Assembly (NCBI GenBank): GCA_023052935.1
Contig: CM041298.1
Coordinates: 18,149,371 to 18,213,370 of the forward strand
Direction: 5' to 3'
Length of the DNA: 64,000 nucleotides
DNA from: Piezodorus guildinii
Lineage: Eukaryota > Arthropoda > Insecta > Hemiptera > Pentatomidae
Below, piece after piece: positions 54,614 through 64,000 of this stretch; the first letter of the stretch is position 1, and each line of letters begins with the position of its first letter. Position numbers and translations under genes: made by a program. The notes beneath the pieces are model-generated. The model was not told the DNA's origin, ran no database searches, and was given only the letters and a program-made list of their open reading frames with translations.

Positions 54614-55351
54614 CTGGTGCGGGCAACACACGACTTTCACTTACCTCCATTTTTAAAATCAATGAAAGAATTTTCAAATACAGTTAGAGATAAAAATACG
54701 TGAAACTATTAAGGAATTAATCAAATTGAATTTATATAGAAACATGTGTTTTATTAAAAAATCTATTATATTATTATCTAAAATAATCAGTTAGTTTTAT
54801 CTTTTTCTCATCACTCTCTATTAACTTCTAAAAGCTTGTGTATGAGATGATATTTTTTCTAAAATCTTTAGCTTTCCAACGGTATATCATACATGTATAT
54901 TACTGCTCTTATGTTCAAAAACGAAAAATTTCATTACAAATATATTTTTTCTGTTTTCTCCTTTAGTTGGGTATCGAATTTATTCAATTTATATATTTAC
55001 CGGTTTTTTATCAGCGTTAACAAGATAATCTAGTTATTATTATTGAATCTAAAAAAATGAAGGTACTTTAGGGGAAGAAAATATCGGCATTTAAGCCCTG
55101 TCAGACCATTTTTATCCGAATGAAACCTACATGATATTAAAGCCCATTAAATTTTACATCGATATAGCGAGTTTAATCAAAATCGTCGGAACCGTTTTCG
55201 AGAAAATTGAAAAAAGGTGCAAAATGCATAGTATAAAGTGCCTCTTCTGGTAAGCTCATTTTGATGAAAAAAGTTTTGTCACGTCTCGGGCGTATAGTTG
55301 TCTTAAATATGAAATTTCAGTATCATAGGACTTACCGTTTCCGCCCGGGAG

Positions 55352-55387
<36 letters not shown>

Positions 55388-55510
55388 CTTTTTGCGGGAC
55401 TTGGTTATTTGGGCTCAGGGGACCCTAAAAAGTGTATTTCCGTTGAAAACTGGAATTCGAAAATTTTCACGATCGCAATACTTTCCTTACTATATATAGT
55501 AAGTGAAAGT
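54614..55510 (-). repeat. Family A repeat, full length
   Basis: It begins TCTGGTGCGGGCAACACACG and ends CTATATATAGTAAGTGAAAG, 897 bp, with AAAAAAA to the left and AAAAATAA to the right. (AC)n at 55356-55383 is followed by AGACCTTTTTGCGGG; no R1 insertion. A good reference copy. Confidence 0.8.
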
Positions 55511-55904
55511 AAAAATAATTATTATTCTGGGATAGCTAGCCTCCTTAGATTAATATAAATTTAAAATTAAATATCCATCTACTAGTGGACACAATTTGAA
55601 TGAGGTGTCATTTATGTTAAAAATATCTTTGTCTGACCGATTTGGAGTTTACCGCTTTGAGCGTTTTAGTTTATCCTAACGAAAAGTGCAATTAGCAAGA
55701 AAATATATTTATTTTATAACGTCTATTCATTATTATATTAAATCATCGGCGGAAATAAAATATATATATATTCTAAAGGTTTTCTCTCTTTCTTCTATTG
55801 GTCATATTACTTTATGATATGTATGTTTCATTAAAGATAAAGCTGGTCCAAAGTGATATTATTCTGTTGAGGATTTTGGAAAACTTGTATTTTATTACAT
55901 TAAC
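55511..55904. other. Unassigned stretch
   Basis: No recognised feature. Confidence 0.35.
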
Positions 55905-56099
55905 ATGACAAGTGAACCTAGGCAAACCAACGAACGTATCACTATACATACAGACAACAAAACTTTAATTGACTCTATCAACAATGTACACGTACATGAC
56001 CATTTGACAGACCAAATTAGGCAAAACGTATTACATCTTAAACAGATGGAGAAAAGAGTAACTCTAATGTGGGTAAAGGTTAACTGGAGTGCTGGCAAT
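55905..56099 (+). pseudogene. I/LOA-like retroelement RNase H remnant
   Basis: RITIHTDNKTLIDSINNVHV, then MEKRVTLMWVKVNWSAGNG. The third catalytic Asp (TDNKTL) is present. The W-V-K-x-H position reads WVKVNW, so the conserved His is replaced by Asn. The frame continues into an inserted sequence at about 56100, and the protein resumes at 56508. Truncated 5' of the RNase H start. Confidence 0.6.
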
Positions 56100-56507
56100 G
56101 GCCAACTTCTCCACTCATGCCTGAGAGTGTGTGGCTCTAGCGCCCTCACTCAGTCTCCACTGACTAGATTGGTGACGCGGCTGACTGAGAGGCTCTGGGA
56201 TCTCCTGACATTGTGCCTCAGCATCCATTTCTGGATGCAGAGGTTCGATTCGGAGTTCTCAGGGGCAGTATGTAAATATTGTATATAGGTATGAATGTGA
56301 CCAAGATTATAATTATTTTCTTTTATTTCATTTATTTTATTTTATTTATTTATTTTTTTTTCTCATTTGTTATTGTGGTATTTTATTTTTTGTTTGTTTT
56401 ACTTTGTACATATGGAATGAATGACTTCTTTTAGCTCTAATACTTATTGCCCAAGATAGTGGCAGATTGTATTACTTCTCAATAAAGCAATATTTTCAAA
56501 AAAAAAG
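56100..56507 (+). repeat. Insert within the RNase H gene, retro-sequence with poly-A end
   Basis: It starts CCAACTTCTCCACTCATGCC, contains GCAGAGGTTCGATTCGGAGT (B-box-like), later TATTACTTCTCAATAAAGCA (AATAAA signal) and an A-run at 56499-56508. It interrupts RNase H codons between AGN-G and KEAASS. This looks like a SINE or processed sequence; no clear target duplication was found. Confidence 0.5.
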
Positions 56508-57215
56508 AAGCTGCTTCCAGTAATATGTTACCTTCCTACGATAAAGCACCTCTGTCCTATGTCAGGAGGGACATGACATCTGATTTTGTTGCAAGATGGG
56601 ACCAGATGTGGGTTACCTCTACCAAGTCTCCAAGTTTACACAGATTTATACCAAACATAACATTACACGACTATGCATCTGTACACAGTAATGATTATAA
56701 ACTACCACAACTAATCACAGAACACGGAAACACAAAACATTATCTCAAACGATTTAACATAATACAAACAGACTTATATGACGAAGACGGACAAATTCAA
56801 AATTTTAAACATATACTTTATGACTGCAAAATTTTAGACAGACAAAGATTTCATTTAATTAAAAATATAATACTTAAAAGTGGAAACTGGCCAGAGACGG
56901 AACAAAATTTGTTCTCTAAATTCATTAAAGGCATTGACTTCGAATCACTGACTAAAGACAGGCAGCGTAGGTAATTATTTTCTGTTGACTAACATTTTAT
57001 TTTAAATTTGTTATGATAGTTACTTTATTTATTTTGTTCTACTTCATTTGAAACATTATTCTGTAATAATTGTTAATGTAATACTACTTTTATATGTAAA
57101 TTAATATAATCATATTATCATTCACGTAGTATACCATTAAGGTATGGAACATGATGTTATAATAAACGGTCCTTATGTGGGGTTACCATGTAAGGAAAAA
57201 AGAAAGAAAAAAAAA
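56508..57215 (+). pseudogene. I/LOA-like retroelement C-terminus and 3' UTR
   Basis: KEAASSNMLPSYDKAPLSYV, FVARWDQMWVTS, LPQLITEHGNTKHYLKRFNI, FKHILYDCKIL and a stop at 56974. The layout parallels R1/LOA ends (L-L-T-x-H-G-x3-x-Y-L-x-R-F followed by a knuckle), but the first two knuckle cysteines are absent here. A 3' UTR to about 57215 is followed by (TA)n. Together with 55905-56099 it forms one broken element. Confidence 0.6.
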
Positions 57216-57218
57216 TAA

Positions 57219-57221
<3 letters not shown>

Positions 57222-57266
<45 letters not shown>
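57222..57266. repeat. (TA)n microsatellite
   Basis: About 20 TA units following the element's tail. Confidence 0.85.
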
Positions 57267-57269
<3 letters not shown>

Positions 57270-57384
57270 CAAGATTAGTTAAGTTTATTTATTTGCTATT
57301 TTAAAGTGAAGCACAGATAACAGAAAACTAAATGTTCTCATAAAAAAAAAAACTTTACTGCGATATATGTATACATAGATGTAT

Positions 57385-58179
57385 TCGAACCTATGCCGAT
57401 GACACTTGCGTGCTATCAGTTAATAACGATCCTAGTATTGCCTCTCAAACCCTCCAATCCCAAATCAGAGACCTTGAGGTATGGTGTCAGAATTGGAGAA
57501 TTAAAATCAACTCCAATAAATCCCATCAGATTACCTTTACCCTTCGTCGTAAACCTATGACATCATGCCCTACAGTGTCCTTTAATGATATACCGCTTGT
57601 CCCTGTTGAACAGATCCGTTATTTAGGCCTCTGCTTGACAAACGTCTTACATGGAATCCGCATACAAGACTGAAAAGACAAGAAACTGCTCGACGTTTTC
57701 GACTACTTCAACACTTACTGGACAAACGCTCTAACCTTCCACTTAATTACAAAACACTTATTTATATGGCCATCATAAGGCCTATCTGGACTTAAAAAGT
57801 TGAGCTTTTTTGGCTCTATTAAACTATCAAACTCTTCCCGTATCCAATCCTTCGCAAAATCCTTAACGCTCCTTACTTTGTCACCAATAAAATCATCCAC
57901 AAAGACCTTAATGTTCCATATATTACTGATTTGGCCTGTACCAGGTATCTCTCCTTCCATGAAAAACTCCACTCCCACTCTAATCCACTATTTTCAATCC
58001 TTGCTTCCACTTCAATTCCTGACAATCCGCCGAGGCCTCTGAAAAGAAGGCCTTGAGAACTTCTTGTGTAAATTCAATACTAGAGTGCTACCAATGGTCA
58101 GTTTCTCTTCATGTTTTTTTCATGTGTTTCATCATTGTAGCATATTTACTTGATGTATGAACATACAGTTGTAAGTTTC

Positions 58180-58208
<29 letters not shown>
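57385..58208 (+). pseudogene. Jockey-like element (J1), RT palm to poly-A
   Basis: It starts at the active site RTYADDTCVLSVNND (YADD 57392-57403), then IASQTLQSQIRDLEVWCQNW, INSNKSHQITFTLRRKPMTS and VEQIRYLGLCLTNVLHG. After a stop, frame changes reach FFGSIKLSNSSRIQSF and the C-terminus. Poly-A is at about 58180-58208. It is truncated at almost the same place as 11150-11998. The antisense frame 57978-57715 is a shadow. Confidence 0.75.
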
Positions 58209-58211
<3 letters not shown>

Positions 58212-58729
58212 ATGTATTTGAAAAACTATAAATAAACAAAGGTTTCTTTCCTACTATTTTATGTTTCTAATGAACTATTTTAATTACATTTTCAATGTTA
58301 TATTAAGTTTGTTAGGAATCCCATTTAGTTTAAAGTGAAACATCTGTTTTCCTGAAATATTAGTTTATAGATTCATAACAGCTTTCCATTTATGTTAACT
58401 ACTTAGTTAACATTCGTTAAGTAATATGCACCTGCACATTAAACTATAAACTTCTTCTTTACCAATAAAATATGTTCATAAGTTTATGGGATTACAACTA
58501 CTCTATATTAGTACGATTTCTTTTATTGAATATTAAATTTTCTAAAATCTTGCGCTTTTCAACGGTATATTATACGTCTACGTTTCTACTTATATTTCAG
58601 GAATACTTTTTTGATGACTTTGTTACAGAAAATTTATTTTTCCCGTTTAAAGAAAAGCTAAATTTTAATGTATTTTACCTCTGAAGAATGTATTTTACCT
58701 TCAGGAAAGAATGCCCCAAAGGTGAAAAC
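58209..58729. other. Unassigned stretch
   Basis: Short family A-like piece (AATCTTGCGCTTTTCAACGG, about 58546). Otherwise nothing recognised. Confidence 0.35.
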
Positions 58730-58805
58730 CGTATCAAAATCCGTCTTGTGGTTTAGAAGGAGTTAGCGGAAACCAAAAACGCGTTATCATTTTATATATG
58801 AAGAG
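58730..58805 (+). repeat. Possible RTE-type 3' end
   Basis: CCGTATCAAAATCCGTCTTG, AGTTAGCGGAAACCAAAAAC and GCGTTATCATTTTATATATG resemble widespread insect RTE/SINE 3' ends. No coding part is adjacent in this orientation. Confidence 0.35.
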
Positions 58806-58894
58806 AAGAGTAGATTTAAGAGAAGACTTCAAATTATACATGATTTAATAAATTACAAATTATACTGCATATAATAGTAATAATAATAATAGGC

Positions 58895-59530
58895 TTAGCG
58901 AACCCGAAGGTTCGATGCCGATACCACCAAACTCCGCCTACACAGACTCGTCCAATGTTCACCATTCAAGCCCAAGCTCCCGAGATCGGCCTTAACGCAA
59001 TCCTCCCATCTCCGCTTCGGCCTACCTTTCGGTCGCCTACCAGTCGGATCAGCAAATACACACTTTCTCGGAATCCGCTCGTCATCGAGCCTAACAACTT
59101 TACCAACTCGCCCATTTGAGTCTCCACGATGCAATCAGCTCAATTATATTCACAGGATACAAGTTCCGCAATTCCGCGTTGTGCAACCTTCTAAACTCCC
59201 CAGTGGCCTCATCTCTCTTCGGACCAAATATTTTACGCAATACCTTATTTCCGAAAACCTTAAGCCGTTGTTCATCCCTCAAAGTAAGCGGCCACGTTTC
59301 ACATCCGTAAAGAACCGTTGGAAGAATAATAGTTTTATAAATTCTAATCTTTATGTTCTTAGATAGAAGCCGCGAACTAAGTAGCGTAGCAACTGAATAA
59401 TAACACGCCTTTCCCACCTTTAACCGGGACTTTATTTCTTCCTGGATTTCATTTTTTCTAGTAATAATTGAACCTAAATACTTGAATTTCTCTACGTGAC
59501 TGCATATTATAAAATTCATATATACAAAAC
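58895..59530 (-). pseudogene. RTE-like non-LTR retrotransposon C-terminus
   Basis: Minus frame 59588-59100 codes, from about 59500, EKFKYLGSIITRKNEIQEEI, KSRLKVGKACYYSVATLLSS, TIILPTVLYGCETWPLTLRD and FGNKVLRKIFGPKRDEATGE. After a frameshift, frame 59134-58895 gives DDERIPRKCVFADPTGRRPK and GRPKRRWEDCVKADLGSLGL, then a stop. The block F-K-Y-L-G-S...L-Y-G-C-E-T-W...R-K-I-F-G-P-K-R-D and G-R-P-x-R-R-W is characteristic of a widespread insect non-LTR group related to RTE. A (TTA)n tail at about 58878-58893 fits RTE habits. Cut off on the 5' side by an R1-type insertion at about 59540. Plus frames 59116-59366 are shadows. Confidence 0.7.
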
Positions 59531-59554
59531 TAAACACACACACATACATTATGT

Positions 59555-60562
59555 TATGATCGACGCACGTCTTCGGTTTAAGGATCACACGGAGTATATC
59601 AGCGCTAAATCTGCCAAAGTAGCATCCTTATTGTCACGTGTTATGCCAAATGTTGGAGTCGCAGAAGGCTTTTGGATACTGTTGTATCCTCAATTATGTT
59701 ATATGGAACTCCGATCTGGAAAGAGGCGATGGTTACCAAATCATACAGGAGACAGGTGGTTGCGGTTTATCGTAGGATTTCCTTAAGGGCAATAAGTGCC
59801 CTTAGAACGGTTTCCTATGAGGCGGCGTGTTTGATAGAATGCCGCCTATTGAACTTCTTGTTGAAGAAAGAAGTAGGCACTTTAAACGACGCCCTCGTGT
59901 TTCCATAGAAGAGGAACGGAAAACTACTATCGATCAGTGGCAACAGCGATGGGAGGCTGCGGACTCCGGAAGATGGACTCAGAGGTTAATACCAGATGTA
60001 GGTTTGTGGTATAGTCGCCGGCAGGGCGAGGTGGAGTTTTATCTAACCCAACTGTTGACCGGACACGGATGCTTCAGAGCATACCAATACCGATTTAAAT
60101 TGGACAACACTGCAGAATACACTGCGGATCGGACATTTGAGGAAACAGCGGAACATGTATTTTTCGCTTGCACTCGCTTTGCGGAAGAAAGAAGTGAATT
60201 GGAGAGAGTTTACGAGGGAAACATCACACCAGAAAATATAATGAGCTATATGCTGCGCTCGGACTACCATTGGGACACAGCGAAGAGATTCGCCACATTC
60301 GTCCTTAAGAGGTTGAGAGCAAAAGAGAGGGCCAGAAGGAGTCATTAATATAGAAAAATGAAACCGATGAAAGAGGACAACGGGGCGGCACTCAGCCATT
60401 TCCCTCCACGAAGTAATGCCTAACGGCGGTCCCGTGGAGAGGAATGAACAGGTGTAGGGAGGTTGGGTTTAGTGGGTAGGAATCCCACACACGGATAGGT
60501 ACGGGCCTATCCGCGTCTTTTGAAGATTTCCAACTACCCTCGTAAAAAAAACAAAAAAAAAA
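59555..60562 (+). pseudogene. R1-clade retrotransposon, 5'-truncated copy
   Basis: The reading starts at the post-palm block VMIDARLRFKDHTEYISAKS, then SLLSRVMPNV. A frameshift leads to SSIMLYGTPIWKEAMVTKSY and VVAVYRRISLRAISALRTVS; a second leads to frame 59827-60348, MPPIELLVEERSRHFKRRPR, LTQLLTGHGCFRAYQYRF and a stop. The 3' UTR, with CCACGAAGTAATGCCTAACG and GTGGGTAGGAATCCCACACA, is homologous to the copy at 43590-43790. A-rich tail at 60545-60562. The 5' flank is CACACACACATACATT. Same family group as 41233-43816, not the same copy lineage. Inactive. Confidence 0.75.
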
Positions 60563-61511
60563 ACATATATATATGCAAGGTAATAATTACAACATATTAA
60601 ACATACTAAAACATTGATTTTTTGCCCTTCTATACGCCCATAACTCAGTTATTTTTGAAGATAGAGAAAAATTTGTATAAAGTTTTGGAATCAGTGAAAT
60701 GCGATAAACAAAAACAAAACAAAATTGAACTCTTGCCTATATATACGCTTGTAACTCCGTTATTTACGAAGATAGAGAAGATTCGAAGATTAATTTCCTA
60801 ATTAATAAATAAATACAAAAAAATCAGAATTAAATTTCTTACATAATGGAAAAAGAATCATTGAAACTGGTTTAGAACTATCAGGGATATATCGTTTTGA
60901 AATTAGCAGCGTGATGTACTATTTTCCTTTGGATTATTTATTGCTTTTCATTTTTTTTAATTGCCTATTAACAGCTTTGTAAACAGTTATACCCTATTAT
61001 AGTTATTTATAAATAATAAAACATTGTGTAATAATTTTCAGCGTTTCTTTTTAATTTTAAAATTTTTGTAAAATTTCTAAAATTGTTTTCTACGAGGCAG
61101 GTAATTTAATGATGTGTGTTTATCGCACCTGTTTCGTTTTATTTGATTTTTAGAGAGTGGGGGGCCCGCCTCTTCCAGTTACCTCCGCCTCACTGCGTAC
61201 GCCTACCAACCCACATTCATAGATAATTTGAAATCCTTCATTCATTCCTAGATTCTCCTATTCATAGAGAGCTAGCAATAGGAGAAAGCACTTCTATATT
61301 TTATGTTATGGCTAGAACTGTCAGGATCCGGAGTGAAAACCTTCTGCGGAGGAGTTTCTCGGAAAGGGCAAAGTGCTTTCTGGGAACTTTGACCTTCTCA
61401 TGAACAATTGGTCTGTCCCAAAGTCGATTGTCCGAAAGTATACTTAGAAATAATAATGGATTCGTATATAATTAATTACCTCTATATGAAATATACAGTA
61501 AAGGAAAATAT
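60563..61511. other. Mixed repeat stretch, family C piece, small tandem duplication
   Basis: 60785-61030 matches family C at 39690-39900. 60625-60670 and 60735-60780 are a diverged pair (CTATACGCCCATAACTCAGT / ATATACGCTTGTAACTCCGT). No ORF. Around 61130-61200 the DNA is G+C-richer and unassigned. Confidence 0.45.
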
Positions 61512-61688
61512 TTCGATCGTGAAAATGTTCTAATTCTAGTTTTCACCAAAAATAAACGTTTTAGGGTTTCCTGAATCGAAATGGCCAAGTCCCGCAAAAA
61601 TGGTCATCCAAGCACGGAAGTTGTATACAAATGACATTCCTTATTTTAGAAGCGTATATGCCTGATATATTACAGCAACATTCTAACC

Positions 61689-61975
61689 TTCTTCTTCTTC
61701 TTCCAGTGGCGCGACAGACCGTGTAGGCGAATCCTGAAAAATCGTAATACACTCACGTTTCACGATGCAATTTTTAGTGTAGGGTCATCACTCCCTACGA
61801 CTAATTTTGTGAGTGGCCACCCTTTGGCTGACGGGTCTCACATGCCCAGGATAGAGGTTGTGAGTGAATCCACATTTTTTTACATCCTTATAAAAGCCTC
61901 GCCGGGACTGGGATTCGAACTCAGAACCTGTAGTATGAGAGACTAGCGCTCTAGACACTCAGCCACCGGCTCCCC
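61689..61975 (-). repeat. tRNA-derived SINE (family S3) with target duplication
   Basis: On minus it begins GGGGAGCCGGTGGCTGAGTG (A-box TGGCTGAGTGTCTAGAGC), with B-box GAGTTCGAATCCC about 50 bp later, a body of about 200 bp and a (GAA)n tail. A 14-bp duplication, GCAACATTCTAACC (61675-61688) / GCAACTTTCTTACC (61976-61989), flanks it. The duplicated locus at about 48450 is the empty site. The head resembles a Ser- or Leu-type tRNA, but it is not a tRNA gene. Confidence 0.8.
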
Positions 61976-62696
61976 GCAACTTTCTTACCAACATTGACAG
62001 TCTAAAAGAGCTTTTTTATACCCTTCGCATTGTACTATTCTCTCAAAAATGGGTCTAAAGTGTTTAAAACGTTCAAGCAAAAAAAACAAAGTGGTATCAT
62101 AAAATAGAGAAAGACTTCCGGCAGTTGGGGATCAACAAGCAAATGGTAGGAGATAAAAAGGAAATCGGGAACAAAATTAAGAACACGCAATTTATGATAA
62201 CTGAGAGGAGGAAGGCAAGAGCATTGAAATTAAATGAAAAAATTCTTTATTCTGGGACCAAGTCCCGTTAGAACAAATACAATGAAACATAAAAAAAATT
62301 TATGGTGCAGTTACATTTATATAACATATTTAAACAAACCAAAAAATCTATAAATCTTGATATAGTTAAACCAATATACACGTGGAGCATGGACTTATAC
62401 ATTAACATATATATATATAATATAAATACCTATATTTACAATGGAACAGAAGATTGAGATTCAAATAAGTAATGGAAGAGATGATGTCTGAAAGAAGAAA
62501 GAGAGGCAGTTTTACGGATAGAAATAGGCAGAGAATTCCAAAATAATGATGAGCGAACGAGAAAGGATTTGTGAAAGGATGCAGTTCTATGTGACGGGGT
62601 ATAAATATTGATTAATTAGGTTCTAGTATTCAACGAAAGGATGTCAGAGCGGAGGATGAGGAGTTCAGTTATATAGGAAGGTTTTATTATTTTTTT

Positions 62697-63440
62697 CCTT
62701 ACTATTTATAGTAAGGGAAAGTATTGCGACAGAGAAAATTTTCGAGTTCCAGTTTTCAACGTAAATACATGTTTTAGGGTCTCCTGAGTCCAAATAACCA
62801 AGTCCCGCTGTGTGTGTGGTAACTCCCGGGCGGAAACGGTAAGTCCTATGAAACTTAAATTTCATATTTAAGACAACTATACGCCCGAGACTTTACAAAA
62901 ACATTTTCATTATAATCGGCTAACCAGAAGAGCCACTTTATACCATGCATATTGCACCTTTTTATGATTTTTTAAAAAACGACTTCGACTATTTTGGTTA
63001 AACTTGCTGTATCAATGTAAAATATAATGGGCTTTAACATCACATAGATTTCATTCTGATTAAATGGTTTGACAGGGCTTAAATGCCGATATTTTAAATT
63101 TTCTTCCTTTAAAGTACCTTTCATTTTATAATTTTTATGAAATTGACCATTTCATCTGATTAGCATTGCTAAAAAACGGGTAAACATATAAGTTGAACGA
63201 ATTCGAAATCCAACTGAAGGAGATATCTGCAAAAAAATATTTTTTAACGCAATTTTTTGCTTTTTAACTTAATAAAAGTAATACAAATGTATAGTATACA
63301 GTTGGAAAGCTAAAGATTTAAAAAAAAAATATTATCTTATACACAAGCTTTTAAAAATTAATAGATAGTAATGTATTTTTTTAAGAAAACACATGTTTCA
63401 ATAGAAATTTCATTTAATTAATTCTTTAATGGTTTCATTC
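62697..63440 (+). repeat. Family A repeat, 5' to near 3' end
   Basis: It begins CTTACTATTTATAGTAAGGG and runs to TTAATGGTTTCATTCATTTT, where the next family A copy starts. Short (TG)n. It is the duplicated partner of 45287-47104. Confidence 0.7.
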
Positions 63441-64000
63441 ATTTTACTTTCACGTACTATATATACTAAGGGGAAGTATTGCGATCGTGAAAATTTTCGA
63501 ATTCCAGTTTTCAACGAAAATACACGTTTTAGGATCCCCTGAGTCCAAATAACCAAGTCCCGCAAAAAGGTCTGTGTGTGTGTGTGTGTCTGTGTGTGTG
63601 TGGTAACTCCCGGGCGGAAACGGTAAGTCCTATGGAACTGAAATTTCATATTTAAGACAACTATACGCCCGAGACGTGACAAAACTTTTTTCATCAAAAC
63701 GAGCTTACCAGAAGAGGCACTTTATACCATGCATTTTGCACCTTTTTTTGATTTTCTCGAAAACGGTTCCGACGATTTTGATTAAACTCGCTATATCGAT
63801 GTAAAATTTAATGGGCTTTAATATAATGTAGGTTTTATTTGGATAAAAATGGTCTGACAGGGCTTAAATACCGATATTTTAAATTTTCTTCCCCTAAAGT
63901 ACCTTTAATTTTGTAGGTTCAATAATAATAACTAGATTATCTTGTTAACGATGATGAAAAACAGATAAATATATAAATTGAATAAATTCGATACCCAACT
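63441..64000 (+). repeat. Family A repeat, continuing beyond the window
   Basis: TTACTTTCACGTACTATATA, AAAATTTTCGAATTCCAGTT, the TG tract (63573-63602) and the middle part up to the last base. It appears inserted in the T-run near the 3' end of the preceding family A copy. The minus frame 63697-63410 is a chance translation of the repeat. Confidence 0.75.

Larger units (their letters stand above)
61512..63440. repeat. Right arm of an inverted duplication (partner 45287-48640)
   Basis: The reverse complement follows 45287-48640 in the same order: old family A piece, CR1-like 3' end with tail (CTTTATTCTGGGACCAAGTC at 62243-62262), coding remnant, family A copy. A SINE (61689-61975) is present only here. 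The mariner (45525-46435) and the family A copy (47495-48116) are absent here. Shared diagnostic variant: ACTTAATAAAAGTAATACAA (about 63268). Confidence 0.75.

Noticed and set aside
61900..61975. Possible tRNA gene with good A and B boxes on minus
   Set aside because: Target duplication and empty site show it is the head of an inserted SINE, and arm pairing is incomplete.

Overview
The window is repeat-dominated eukaryotic DNA, most likely from an arthropod and probably an insect. It is AT-rich, with no operon-like gene packing. It carries R1-clade, jockey-like, CR1-like, RTE-like and RNase H-bearing (I-like) non-LTR retrotransposon remnants, mariner transposases, tRNA-derived SINEs and Penelope-like pieces. 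R1-clade elements are best known from arthropods; an assignment to Hemiptera or any other order would be a guess. I see no convincing host protein-coding gene, no functional tRNA or rRNA gene, no CRISPR array and no prokaryotic feature. Nearly all long open frames are pieces of retrotransposon or transposase proteins, or chance frames across repeats.

The backbone is one dispersed repeat, called family A here (about 860-900 bp when intact, roughly twenty full or partial copies on both strands). It has a subterminal inverted repeat (ACTTTCACTTAC / GTAAGTGAAAGT), a short palindrome CTTACTATATATAGTAAG at one end, an internal (AC)n/(TG)n tract beside GACCTTTTT, and T-runs at both borders. The architecture resembles Helentron-associated (HINE/DINE-1-like) elements. 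Other elements sit inside family A copies: an I-like retroelement (2.2 kb), mariners (3.4, 24.2 and 45.5 kb) and two copies of an R1-clade retroelement at the (AC)n/GACC junction (33.5 and 41.2 kb).

Layout. 0-9 kb: C-terminus of a non-LTR ORF open at the window edge, SINEs, two tail-to-tail I-like 3' ends, a degraded Penelope-like polymerase piece between inverted repeats. 9-19 kb: family A, jockey, a young inverted-terminal-repeat element carrying a 164-codon open frame (13.8-14.4 kb, Penelope-like architecture) and the best-preserved I-like RNase H ORF (15.9-16.9 kb). 19-35 kb: family A copies, a mariner, SINEs, a CCAAT/TGACG-motif-rich stretch (20.8-21.8 kb), jockey and R1 fragments. 35-45 kb: a jockey-like RT pseudogene, a tandemly duplicated poly-T-rich block, a CR1-like piece, the longest R1 copy and a 46-bp x 14 minisatellite. 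45-55 kb: a mariner in family A, CR1-like copies, a 1.2-kb palindrome. 55-64 kb: an I-like element with an insert, jockey, RTE-like and R1 copies, and the right arm of an inverted duplication whose left arm is 45.3-48.6 kb.

The elements do not form a pathway; the window is a layered record of insertions. Target-site duplications and a duplicated segment that differs between arms by three kinds of insertion allow a relative chronology to be read. The main leads are (1) family A as a landing pad for a microsatellite-targeting R1 element, (2) the Penelope-like element at 13.8 kb with its retained ORF, (3) the inverted duplication with filled/empty sites, and (4) two unrelated mariners that lost nearly the same catalytic-core segment.
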